Source: Mariniblastus fucicola | Lineage (GTDB): Bacteria > Planctomycetota > Planctomycetia > Pirellulales > Pirellulaceae | Length of the DNA stretch: 64,000 nt | Reading direction: 5' to 3' | NCBI RefSeq assembly: GCF_008087665.1 | Contig: NZ_CP042912.1 | Location: forward strand, 186,001-250,000 | Part shown: piece after piece, positions 5,966 through 13,932 of the stretch | Layout of the letters: every line of letters starts with the position of its first letter | How positions within the stretch are numbered: position 1 is the stretch's first letter | Program-made: the position numbers and the translations under genes | Notes under the pieces: model-generated | The model's database searches: none | What the model saw: the letters and a program-made list of their open reading frames with translations, nothing else | Told to the model about the DNA's origin: nothing

Positions 5966-8857
5966 CTACAGCCGCAAGTCGCGTTGGCTACGTGCCCCGG
6001 AATGTTCCACGATCGCAGCGATGGTTTGCTTGTCCGCGAGGTCGGAACTTTCGATCGTCGCCAACAGCGTGCGAACCTTCGATTCATAGACCAGGTGGTT
6101 TCGAATCAGCCGAGCCAGCGTTTCCTCACGCATCGATTCCAGATTTTGACAGCCCTCGCGGTACACGATGCGGCTGGAAAGAATCGAAGCAATCAACTGC
6201 CGCCGATACGTTTTCGGAAATCGGTCGAACAGTTCATCGCCCGCCGTGTCGGTCAGCGATTTGGGTAGGTAAGCCCGAATGAACTCGTTGGCCAGACGTT
6301 GTTCATCCGCGGTCCAGCCGCCAATCGAGTTGTCGATGATGTCCGCGACACGAATGATTTGCTCACTGATTCGAACGCTGATTTCCGGAAGCGTCAGGTC
6401 CGGCATCCGGGAGCGCTCGTTGAAAAGGCTGATCGATTCAATTTCGGCCAGCGAACACAGCGTCTGCAAAACTTGCGAAACATAGTCCGGCTTGATCGCC
6501 AGGAACTGTTCTTCCGTTAGCAACATGCCTGCAATGATTTCCATGCTGCTGCAGATCACGCCACATTTGTTCGCCGAGGAATCTTTAACGATCGCCACGC
6601 CCGAGTCGGATAACAGCTTCCTCGCCGGATCAGTGATAAACAGATTCGCGCCTTCAACGATGATCGGGGAACAGGGAACGCCATCGCCATCCAAAAAACG
6701 GTGCCAGTTGTTTTCGTTGATCGTCGAAGGCCGACCTCCCGCCGGAAGAAACACATCGGCCTTGATTTGATTGTGCAGTTCGTTGCGACGCGTGACTTCG
6801 GCTTCGGAACCCAGTCCTGTGACAGATCCTTGCGCCGAAAGTTGACCCGCATCGAAACTGGCAATCCCCTGCCCTGCTTCCACCAGTCGCAAAAGCTCTT
6901 CCAGGTTCAGACCGTCAGGATCGCTGGCTGCTCCGGTGCCATCAGCCACTGCCACAATGCGGGCCGTATTCGGATAGTCGCGAATCAGGATGCGAATCGC
7001 ATTGCCGCCCACGTCTCCATCGGGACCGCCAGTGAGCTTGATCGTAAAAGGTGACTTGTCCGGATCGATGCCGTGTTCGATCAGCGACTGGCGCAGGAAA
7101 ATCAGCACGCCTTCGCTGGTGACACCGAACTCCTTATGGTTAATTCCAGTCGACGGCTTGCTGCTCATGATCGTCGCCGGAAAACGATAGCCACGTTCGG
7201 CACTGTGATCCACGATCCAGTTGATCAGGTCGTTCGTCACGTTTTCGTCCGGACCGAGATAGAGATATTCCTCTCCGATCGAGTCCAGATCGCGAGCCGT
7301 TGTCTGGTCGATGTTCAACAGCAGGTCCAGCAATCCGTCAACGAAATCGCGACCCGCTCGCTCTGCCGAATTGTCCGGCTTGATCACGACGACCGCTTTC
7401 GAGCCACCTTCCGCGATGTCCTTGTTCTTGAGTTGCTGCGCCGTCGCCAGTCGCCAGGCTTCTTCAAACACGCGATTGGACTCGAACAGATAATGCGAAG
7501 CGTTGCGAGTCGGCACGAGTCTCATTCCGCCGCGAGCGACGTTGCGAAAGCGAACGTGAAATCCATCGAATCCGTTTCCGTAGACGTAGAAAATCGCGAA
7601 CGGTGTGTTGCCATGGTCCAGGTTTTCGAACACTTCCCCAGGCAGCCGAAACGCAATGCAACGTTTCCGCTCGACGCACAGATTGGCTCTTTCGATCCGA
7701 TGCACCAATCCAAACAGCGTCCGCATCGTCGTGCGTTCTTTGGGGTCGGCGATCGATTTGAGCAACGCATGTTCTGGAGGCGCTTCTTCCGGGTCGTCTT
7801 TTCGAAAACGGGATACGAAGTAGCGGATCGACTGCAACGTCATCGAATCGTGTTTCCGCATCGTCCGTAAAACTCGCTCGGCGGAAACGTCGAAAGCTTC
7901 ACAGAAGTTGATCGCGTGCTGGGTCAATTTCGCCAGGCAGCAGAAAAGTTCCGCCGTCTGCAAATCGATGTCGCTCGAATCGCCGAGCAGTTTGATGGCT
8001 TCAGGATCAACGCGAAGGTAGTGCTCCATGTCGCGAGCCAGCGATTCCGGATTCACTGGTTCGTCGATTTGCACGTCGAAAGTCAGCAACGCCACGGGGA
8101 TCGTCTCGCGGAACATCACATTTTCGCAGATGGCTTTGACGATATTGATTTTGCGTTGCCCGAAAAAGTCAGCGGCTCGTTCGAACATCGTGCGAGTCGT
8201 CGAACTGGCCGCGGAAACGGTTACCTTCAGCAGGCCGTCTTTCGCTTTCCCGCATAGCACCACAATGTCGTTGATGTGAGCCGTTTCGCGAAACGCCAGG
8301 AACTGATGCGAAAGCTCTTCTGGCGACCCAAGGATTTCGTGTTCGTGATGGTAGCGATCGACAAACGTCTCCACATCACAGTTTTCGGCTCCGGTCTGGT
8401 CAGCCACTTTTTGAATGATGCTCTTCCGCCGCTCCGACGTCCGGTCAGAACGAACTTCGTTGTTGGAGTCCGCGTGCTGAAAGTCGAAAACGTCGACAAT
8501 AAAATCGTCGTCGGTCGAAGTGAAAATCTTTGCCCCAACGAGAGGCAGTTCTTTCGGCAGCCCGCGGATCAGGCGAGCGAGCAGGCCCGGGTGATTTTGG
8601 TGCGAGACGATTGTGATGCGGCGACCGTTGCGGTGCCGAATGGTGATCTCCTGGCGGATATCGCAGACTTTGATTGCAACGAGCGCCTTGAAGTGTTGCA
8701 GGTGGTCTTCGCGCGGGATCTGTTGGAAATATTCGCGTGGAAGCTTTTGCAGCGAATCCGCGATTCGATCATCCATCTGGTTGATGATCTCCGCACGTAG
8801 CTGTTGAATCTGCGGGTGGTCAAAACCGGTGGGCGGATTGTTCTTGGATTCGGTCAC
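5966..8857 (-). CDS. NAD-dependent glutamate dehydrogenase, long type
   Basis: 963 residues, much longer than the 450-residue hexameric enzymes. This large class converts glutamate to 2-oxoglutarate and ammonia. The catalytic region holds RNVARGGMRLVPT, the lysine-rich KNKDIAEGGSKAVVVIK block (about residues 455-475) and a Rossmann segment GDVGGNAIRI. The N-terminal part has an ACT-like stretch (ITIVSHQNHPGLLARLIRGLP, about 80-100) that could sense an amino acid. The start is a GTG at 8857; no better ATG lies upstream in frame. It stands alone, with repeats after its stop. The product of the proposed pentose route, 2-oxoglutarate, is also its product, but a functional link is only an inference. 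Confidence 0.88.
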   Translation of the reverse strand: MTESKNNPPTGFDHPQIQQLRAEIINQMDDRIADSLQKLPREYFQQIPREDHLQHFKALVAIKVCDIRQEITIRHRNGRRITIVSHQNHPGLLARLIRGLPKELPLVGAKIFTSTDDDFIVDVFDFQHADSNNEVRSDRTSERRKSIIQKVADQTGAENCDVETFVDRYHHEHEILGSPEELSHQFLAFRETAHINDIVVLCGKAKDGLLKVTVSAASSTTRTMFERAADFFGQRKINIVKAICENVMFRETIPVALLTFDVQIDEPVNPESLARDMEHYLRVDPEAIKLLGDSSDIDLQTAELFCCLAKLTQHAINFCEAFDVSAERVLRTMRKHDSMTLQSIRYFVSRFRKDDPEEAPPEHALLKSIADPKERTTMRTLFGLVHRIERANLCVERKRCIAFRLPGEVFENLDHGNTPFAIFYVYGNGFDGFHVRFRNVARGGMRLVPTRNASHYLFESNRVFEEAWRLATAQQLKNKDIAEGGSKAVVVIKPDNSAERAGRDFVDGLLDLLLNIDQTTARDLDSIGEEYLYLGPDENVTNDLINWIVDHSAERGYRFPATIMSSKPSTGINHKEFGVTSEGVLIFLRQSLIEHGIDPDKSPFTIKLTGGPDGDVGGNAIRILIRDYPNTARIVAVADGTGAASDPDGLNLEELLRLVEAGQGIASFDAGQLSAQGSVTGLGSEAEVTRRNELHNQIKADVFLPAGGRPSTINENNWHRFLDGDGVPCSPIIVEGANLFITDPARKLLSDSGVAIVKDSSANKCGVICSSMEIIAGMLLTEEQFLAIKPDYVSQVLQTLCSLAEIESISLFNERSRMPDLTLPEISVRISEQIIRVADIIDNSIGGWTADEQRLANEFIRAYLPKSLTDTAGDELFDRFPKTYRRQLIASILSSRIVYREGCQNLESMREETLARLIRNHLVYESKVRTLLATIESSDLADKQTIAAIVEHSGARSQRDLRL

Positions 8858-9042
8858 AGGCCAGGCAGGAAAATGACAGCGTTAGGGATGACCTTTTTTA
8901 GCCGCTGTGGCAAGATCTGTCGATTGTCCGGGCTGTCGTTTCCCGATGGTGGCAGATTCCCGGATCAATCACAGAGCGATGGCTTTTTCGTGGTACATTG
9001 CGGTCGTGTTCGCAACGAAGTTGGCTTGTCGAAAATCGTGTG

Positions 9043-9825
9043 ATGTCTTTCTTTACCAAAATCATATTGTTTCTGTTTGGGCTGGCCGTGCTCGCGGTAG
9101 TGAGTGCCTGGATCATGGGTGGCGAGTCATTGAAGCATTCGAGTCGTATTTCGATCGAAGCCAGTCCAAGGCAAGTGTTTCCGTACCTGGCATCCGACGA
9201 AAGAATCAGTCAGTGGGCAAGCAACGTCCTCTCGGCCGGGCCATACTCGGGCGATAGCGAATCGGAGGCGATGCGTTTGTCGCGAGTCGTTCTCGAAGAT
9301 GGCGAAGAAACCGTCTGGCAAGATTCGGTGCTCAGGTATCTGCCGCCCGAAGCGATTTCGATCCAGTCAAAGAAAGGCGGGCTGACGAACACGCTGGTGT
9401 TTCAGCTCAATGAAAACGAAATCGGCGGCACGACCCTTCTCTATCGTTTGACCAAAAGTGCATCCGGGTTGGAGCAGTTTCTGTTTGCGTTGCAGGACGA
9501 CAATTCCAAAGTGACGATGGCTGACGATCTGGCCAAACTGAAGGCTCTCATTGAAAGCGAAGTTGAGCTTGGCGACGACATCGAAGAGTTCGACGAATTG
9601 GGCGATGAAGTTGCTGAAGATGAAGACGAAGGTGAAGATGAAGCACCGGTTGTGACGTCGCCGTCGAGTGGCAACAATGCAAACGAACCGAATCCGAAAG
9701 CCCAGCCGAAATCGACTGGCGTGTCAGTGATCGATCAAGTACTCGGTCCTGTGAACGGCAAAGTGGACAACAAGCCAAAAGATGGCGAGCGGAATTTCGA
9801 GTCGCTTTTTGGAACCGGTCGTTAG
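9043..9825 (+). CDS. Membrane-anchored SRPBCC-fold protein with acidic tail
   Basis: 260 residues from the ATG at 9043. Residues 1-25 form one N-terminal hydrophobic segment (FFTKIILFLFGLAVLAVVSA), an uncleaved anchor or signal. Residues about 30-165 resemble an SRPBCC/polyketide-cyclase domain: an ASPRQVFPYLAS opening, WQDSVLRYLPPEAI, LLYRLTKSASGLEQ and a final helix. After about 180 the chain turns highly acidic (EEFDELGDEVAEDEDEGED), then polar. SRPBCC domains bind hydrophobic ligands; the ligand here is unknown. The frame is open back to 8998, but that part has no coding character. Confidence 0.65.
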   Translation: MSFFTKIILFLFGLAVLAVVSAWIMGGESLKHSSRISIEASPRQVFPYLASDERISQWASNVLSAGPYSGDSESEAMRLSRVVLEDGEETVWQDSVLRYLPPEAISIQSKKGGLTNTLVFQLNENEIGGTTLLYRLTKSASGLEQFLFALQDDNSKVTMADDLAKLKALIESEVELGDDIEEFDELGDEVAEDEDEGEDEAPVVTSPSSGNNANEPNPKAQPKSTGVSVIDQVLGPVNGKVDNKPKDGERNFESLFGTGR

Positions 9826-9845
9826 CGGATGAGGGCTTGGCCTCG

Positions 9846-9905
9846 CACATCGAGGCAAAGCACATCGAGGCGACGCACTTCGAGGCGACGCACTTCGAGA
9901 CACCG
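9846..9905. repeat. 15-bp tandem repeat, four copies
   Basis: Units at 9846-9860, 9861-9875, 9876-9890 and 9891-9905 share the pattern CACATCGAGGCGACG with one to four changes. They lie in the 151-base spacer before folD. Translated on the reverse strand they give a repetitive Cys-Val-Ala-Ser peptide that I regard as an artefact. Confidence 0.85.
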
Positions 9906-9976
9906 CAATCGAATCGCCACATATTGAATCGCCGTCTTGTGCGGTTGTTGCTCAAACTCAGGATTGAACAGAATCT

Positions 9977-10852
9977 ATGACCGCTCAGATCATCGATGGC
10001 AAAACGATCTCAAAGAAAATTCAGGCTGAAATCGGAACCGCCGCGGGTCAGTTCTTTGACGCGACTGGTGTGAAGCCCAAGTTGGCGGCAGTGCTTGTTG
10101 GGGACGATCCGGCCAGTCAGGTTTACGTTCGCAACAAGGAGCGGGCCTGTGAGCGAGCGAACATTGAAAGCGAACTGTTTCGGTTGCCCTCAAGTGCGAC
10201 CACGGACGAGGTTGTTGGTCTGGTTCAAAAGCTCAACGAAGACTCGCAAGTCCACGGCATCCTTGTCCAGCTTCCGTTGCCCGATCAAGTCGACGCTCTG
10301 CAAGTTTTGGACACCGTCGATCCAAAGAAAGACGTGGATGCTTTTCATCCGGAGAACGTTGGACTGCTGTCGCAGGGTCGGCCAAGGTTTCTGCCTTGTA
10401 CCCCGTTCGGCATCATTCATCTGTTGGCGAACTCGGGCATCGAGACCAGCGGGAAAAACGTTTGCATCGTCGGGCGCAGCGACATTGTGGGCAAGCCGAT
10501 GGCGTTGATGCTCGCGCAGCGTGATTCCGAGCTTGGTTCGCAGTACGCCAACGCGACGGTTTCGCTGTGCCACAGTCGTACGAAAGATCTGGTGGCTTAC
10601 ACCAAAATGGCTGACATCCTGATCGCCGCAATTGGCAAACCGGAGTTCATTAAAGCTGAGCATATCAAGCCGGGAGCCGTCGTGATCGACGTGGGTATCA
10701 ATCGCACTGACGACGGGCTGGTCGGAGACGTTGACTTTGATTCCGCTGCAGAAGTCGCTTCGCGGATCACGCCAGTGCCCGGCGGCGTCGGTCCGATGAC
10801 GGTGACGATCCTGCTGGACAACACGCTCAAGGCGGCGCGGCTGCAGCAATAA
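9977..10852 (+). CDS. folD: Bifunctional methylenetetrahydrofolate dehydrogenase/cyclohydrolase
   Basis: 291 residues, the normal length. The N-terminal half has VGDDPASQVYVRNKERAC, which contains the catalytic lysine and the Tyr of the YxxxK motif, and GILVQLPLP. The NADP-binding half has VGRSDIVGKPMALML and the closing PVPGGVGPMTVTILL. It interconverts 5,10-methylene-, methenyl- and 10-formyl-tetrahydrofolate in the cytosol. The last product is the formyl donor for the formyltransferase at 5.0 kb. It appears monocistronic; the ATG at 9977 follows the tandem repeat. Confidence 0.95.
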   Translation: MTAQIIDGKTISKKIQAEIGTAAGQFFDATGVKPKLAAVLVGDDPASQVYVRNKERACERANIESELFRLPSSATTDEVVGLVQKLNEDSQVHGILVQLPLPDQVDALQVLDTVDPKKDVDAFHPENVGLLSQGRPRFLPCTPFGIIHLLANSGIETSGKNVCIVGRSDIVGKPMALMLAQRDSELGSQYANATVSLCHSRTKDLVAYTKMADILIAAIGKPEFIKAEHIKPGAVVIDVGINRTDDGLVGDVDFDSAAEVASRITPVPGGVGPMTVTILLDNTLKAARLQQ

Positions 10853-11163
10853 CAGGTGCCGATCGGCTGCGGGGTTGTCCTGCGGGCCTTTCAGGGACCT
10901 TTCAGTGATGCCTGCTGCGAATTTGGATTTTTCGCAGGTGTCTCACGACTGAAGGTTGGCCAACGCCGATCAAATGACTGAATCGCCAGTTTGGCGAACA
11001 TTCTGCCGTTGACCACGCAGTCTGACAGGGATATCTTTACCAAATTGAGCCATCCTTCAGGGGCGGCTCCAATTCCGGGCTGATGAATCATCTCCAACCG
11101 TTGCACGCGTTTATCGCGATTTGACGGTTGGTTTTTTTTCAGCCACAGTTTGATTGGCTGCAA
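10853..11163. other. Spacer between folD and the ABC ATPase gene
   Basis: 311 bases with no plus-strand gene. A minus-strand frame of 66 codons (10891-11091) looks protein-like and is listed separately. A hairpin with a 7-base stem (CTGCGAA and TTCGCAG) lies at 10915-10937 and could be the end of the folD transcript. No clear promoter was recognised. Confidence 0.4.
10891..11091 (-). CDS. Possible small protein of 66 residues
   Basis: The frame starts at an ATG at 11091 and reads MIHQPGIGAAPEGW, then a stretch ending in FAKLAIQSFDRRW and a polar tail. The composition (balanced, few rare residues, Gly/Pro turns) looks more like a real protein than the usual shadow frames, and it sits where no other gene is. 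The same frame stays open upstream across the start of the ABC gene, where it is surely a shadow. No family recognised; no Shine-Dalgarno sequence. Could be chance. Confidence 0.3.
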   Translation of the reverse strand: MIHQPGIGAAPEGWLNLVKISLSDCVVNGRMFAKLAIQSFDRRWPTFSRETPAKNPNSQQASLKGP

Positions 11164-12261
11164 ATGAAAGCGATCGAATTCGATTCGGTGACGAAGACGT
11201 TTCCGGATGGAACTGTCGCGGTTGATAAGCTGTCGCTCGGAGTTGAAAATGGAGAAACGATGGCGCTGATTGGCCCCAGCGGTTGTGGCAAAACCACGAC
11301 GTTGAGGCTGCTGGCTGGTTTGGAAGATCCAACGGCCGGTTCGATTTGGTTGGGGGAGAGTGATGTCACTCGTGTTGCTCCTGCCAATCGAAACGTTGCC
11401 ATGATGTTTCAGAGCGACGCGTTGTATTCGCACATGTCCGTACGAGGCAATTTGTCGTTTGGACTAAAAAACAGACGAAGATTTTGGAGCAGAGCTTTCA
11501 GGTCAGGTTCGGTGGACGCCAACAGTTCGCCGGAGAGGATCGTTGAGGGTATCGGAAGCGTGGCGAAGAGGTTGGGCATTGAGCCTTTGCTCGATCGCAA
11601 GCCACACCAGTTGTCCGGCGGGGAACGACAGCGGGTCGCATTAGGGCGAGCCATGATTCGGGATCCGGCGGCATTTTTGTTGGATGAACCGTTGTCCCGG
11701 TTGGACGCTCGGCTCGCTGGTGAACTGCGAATCGAGCTTCGGCAGGTCTTTCGCGACCTTGGGAAACCGGTGCTTTATGTGACTCACGATCAGCGTGAGG
11801 CCATGGCGCTGGCGGACCGATTGGCTGTGATGGATCGGGGGAAGGTTTTGCAGGTTGGGGAGCCGCTGGAGGTTTATCAGCGTCCTGTCAATCTGTTCGT
11901 GGCGAACTTTGTGGGCAGCGTGCCGGTCAATGTTTTGCCAAAAGCGTTGCTGGCGTCGATGCTTGCACCGGCAGGAGCCGAAATTTTCGGTTTTCGGGCG
12001 GAGCATGTTGGTGTGAGCGGAAAGCAGGAAGGAGCCGGGGGGGCGTTGAGTTTTCGGGCACGAGTCCGGGAAGTTGAGCGACTTGGGGACCACGCGTTGG
12101 TCTATATGGACGCTGATGAATTGGAAGGTGCCCGACTGGTTGCCCGCTGCGATGCGGAAACAGAATTTCGGCCGGGTGACCCAATCAAGGCATCGGTGGA
12201 TGAAGAAAGGTTGATGTGGTTTGATGCGTCTCAACAACGGATCAAGTCAGTGGCGGAGTAA
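11164..12261 (+). CDS. ABC transporter ATP-binding protein, MalK/UgpC type
   Basis: 365 residues from the ATG at 11164 (MKAIEFDSVTKTFPDG); the frame upstream is spacer. Walker A is GPSGCGKTT (about 38-46), the Q-loop is in MMFQSD, the signature is LSGGERQRVALGRAM, Walker B is FLLDEP and the switch His is in VTHDQREA. The C-terminal 120 residues form a TOBE-type regulatory domain, as in importers of sugars, polyols or iron. Between Q-loop and signature there is an extra basic stretch (KNRRRFWSRAFRS). No permease or binding protein is adjacent, so it probably serves a transporter encoded elsewhere. Substrate unknown. Confidence 0.85.
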   Translation: MKAIEFDSVTKTFPDGTVAVDKLSLGVENGETMALIGPSGCGKTTTLRLLAGLEDPTAGSIWLGESDVTRVAPANRNVAMMFQSDALYSHMSVRGNLSFGLKNRRRFWSRAFRSGSVDANSSPERIVEGIGSVAKRLGIEPLLDRKPHQLSGGERQRVALGRAMIRDPAAFLLDEPLSRLDARLAGELRIELRQVFRDLGKPVLYVTHDQREAMALADRLAVMDRGKVLQVGEPLEVYQRPVNLFVANFVGSVPVNVLPKALLASMLAPAGAEIFGFRAEHVGVSGKQEGAGGALSFRARVREVERLGDHALVYMDADELEGARLVARCDAETEFRPGDPIKASVDEERLMWFDASQQRIKSVAE

Positions 12262-12313
12262 ATCGACCTTGGATGACAATTTATACAATTAGAACTACTG
12301 ACCGGAGAACAAC

Positions 12314-13663
12314 ATGAATGCCCACGAAGTGCTGCGAATCGTCGATTCCATGCATCGCGACAAGAACATTGAAAAAGAGATGGTCTTTGTCGCAATCGAA
12401 TCAGCCATGTTGACTGCAGCGCGAAAGCACTTCGGTGAAGAGGCTGACATCGAGTTCATGATCGATCGTCAGACGGGCGAAATCTTTGGTCGGATCGGCC
12501 AGGAAGAGCTGGATCACGAGGAAGTCATCGGGCGGATCGGAGCTCAAACCGCCAAACAGGTCATCATCCAGAAGATTCGCGAAGCGGAGCGCGACGCTCT
12601 GATCATCGAGTTCAATGAGCTCATTAACGACGTCGTGACCGGTTCCGTTCACCGCAACGAGGGGCGCGTCACCACGGTTACGCTTGGGCCAGTTGAAGCC
12701 ATCCTGCCTCGCAGTGAGCAGATCGCTGGCGAAAGCCATCAGCCGAATGAGCGGATTCGTGCGCTCGTGACAGAGGTCAAAGCTCAGGGAAGCCGCGTCA
12801 AAGTCGTCCTCAGCCGTACGCGTCCGATGTTTGTTCAGCGTTTGTTTGAGAGCGAGATTCCCGAGATTGCAGACGGCGTGATCGCAATCAACGCGATTTC
12901 GCGAGAGGCCGGCTATCGCTCGAAAGTAGCTGTCAGCAGTATCGATTCCCGGGTCGATTGCGTCGGGGCCTGTGTTGGCGTTCGGGGCAACCGAATCAAG
13001 GTGATCATCGATGAATTGGCTGGCGAGCGTATTGATATTGTCCGATACGATGATGATCCGCAGGTCATGATCCCCAATTCTCTGCAGCCAGCAGAAGTCG
13101 ACGAAGTCATCCTCTGCGAGCAGATTGGCCGAGCTATCGTGCTGGTCCGTGACGACCAGTTGTCGCTGGCAATCGGTAAAAGGGGGCAAAACGTCCGCCT
13201 TGGAAGCCGATTATGCGGCTGGGATATCGAAATAACGACCCAGGGCGAGCTCGAACAGAAAATTGAGAAGGCGACTATGCAGTTTTGTCAAATCGACGGA
13301 ATTGGGGATGAATTGGCAAATGCACTGGTCGGTCAAGGGTATTTGTCTTACGATGATTTGGAGGTTATCGAGCCCGATCGCCTCATGGAGTTGGGAAATC
13401 TGACTCCAGAGCAGGTTGACGACATCGTGACCCAGGCTGAAGAGAGAGCTCTGAAGCAGGAAGCGATCGATGAGCGTGAAAAGCAGTTGGCTCGTGAGAA
13501 ACGTGCCGCTGATAAGGCCGCAAAAGAGTTGGCTGAGAAGCAGGAGGCAGCTGAAAAAGCTGCTGCTGCGGCAGCCGCCAAAGAAGAAACAAAAACGGAA
13601 ACACAACCCGAGGGTGATTCCGATGCGAATACGGAAACCGAAACCGGAAGCACAAGCTCGTAA
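12314..13663 (+). CDS. nusA: Transcription termination/antitermination protein NusA
   Basis: 449 residues. The N-terminal polymerase-binding domain starts MNAHEVLRIVDSMH. An S1 domain follows (about 125-200: VTGSVHRNEG, EAILPRSEQ), then KH1 with CVGACVGVRGNRIK and KH2 with LAIGKRGQNVRLG. After these comes a helix-hairpin-helix segment (FCQIDGIGDELANAL, about 317-331) and a charged Ala/Glu/Lys coiled-coil tail. It binds RNA polymerase and nascent RNA. A good ribosome site GGAG lies at 12304-12307, 6 bases before the ATG. The usual rimP upstream and ylxR downstream are missing here. It heads the block nusA-infB-rbfA. Confidence 0.96.
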   Translation: MNAHEVLRIVDSMHRDKNIEKEMVFVAIESAMLTAARKHFGEEADIEFMIDRQTGEIFGRIGQEELDHEEVIGRIGAQTAKQVIIQKIREAERDALIIEFNELINDVVTGSVHRNEGRVTTVTLGPVEAILPRSEQIAGESHQPNERIRALVTEVKAQGSRVKVVLSRTRPMFVQRLFESEIPEIADGVIAINAISREAGYRSKVAVSSIDSRVDCVGACVGVRGNRIKVIIDELAGERIDIVRYDDDPQVMIPNSLQPAEVDEVILCEQIGRAIVLVRDDQLSLAIGKRGQNVRLGSRLCGWDIEITTQGELEQKIEKATMQFCQIDGIGDELANALVGQGYLSYDDLEVIEPDRLMELGNLTPEQVDDIVTQAEERALKQEAIDEREKQLAREKRAADKAAKELAEKQEAAEKAAAAAAAKEETKTETQPEGDSDANTETETGSTSS

Positions 13664-13932
13664 GATGCAATGTGTTTTTCTGATTTCGTTTACAAGCAAT
13701 TCGATGGGAGCGATCTGATGCAAGTCAGTGTCGCTACATCGGTTGATTATAGAGCGTCTGTGCTTGACTTGTCTTTGTCTTGCGAGGCTGATCGTACGCG
13801 ATCGGTTCGTCAAAACAGTCAGGACCGAAAGGACGATTTATGTAGGATTTTTAGCCAATATGATTCAAGTTTTCTTGCCGTCGGTGTAAGGCCGCAACTG
13901 GGCTTGAATTTACAAAGAGAAGGTCGCACCAC

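Noticed and set aside
9548-9955. Minus-strand frame with a Cys-Val-Ala-Ser repeat peptide
   Set aside because: The repeat peptide is only the translation of the 15-bp DNA repeat and the rest is antisense to the SRPBCC gene.
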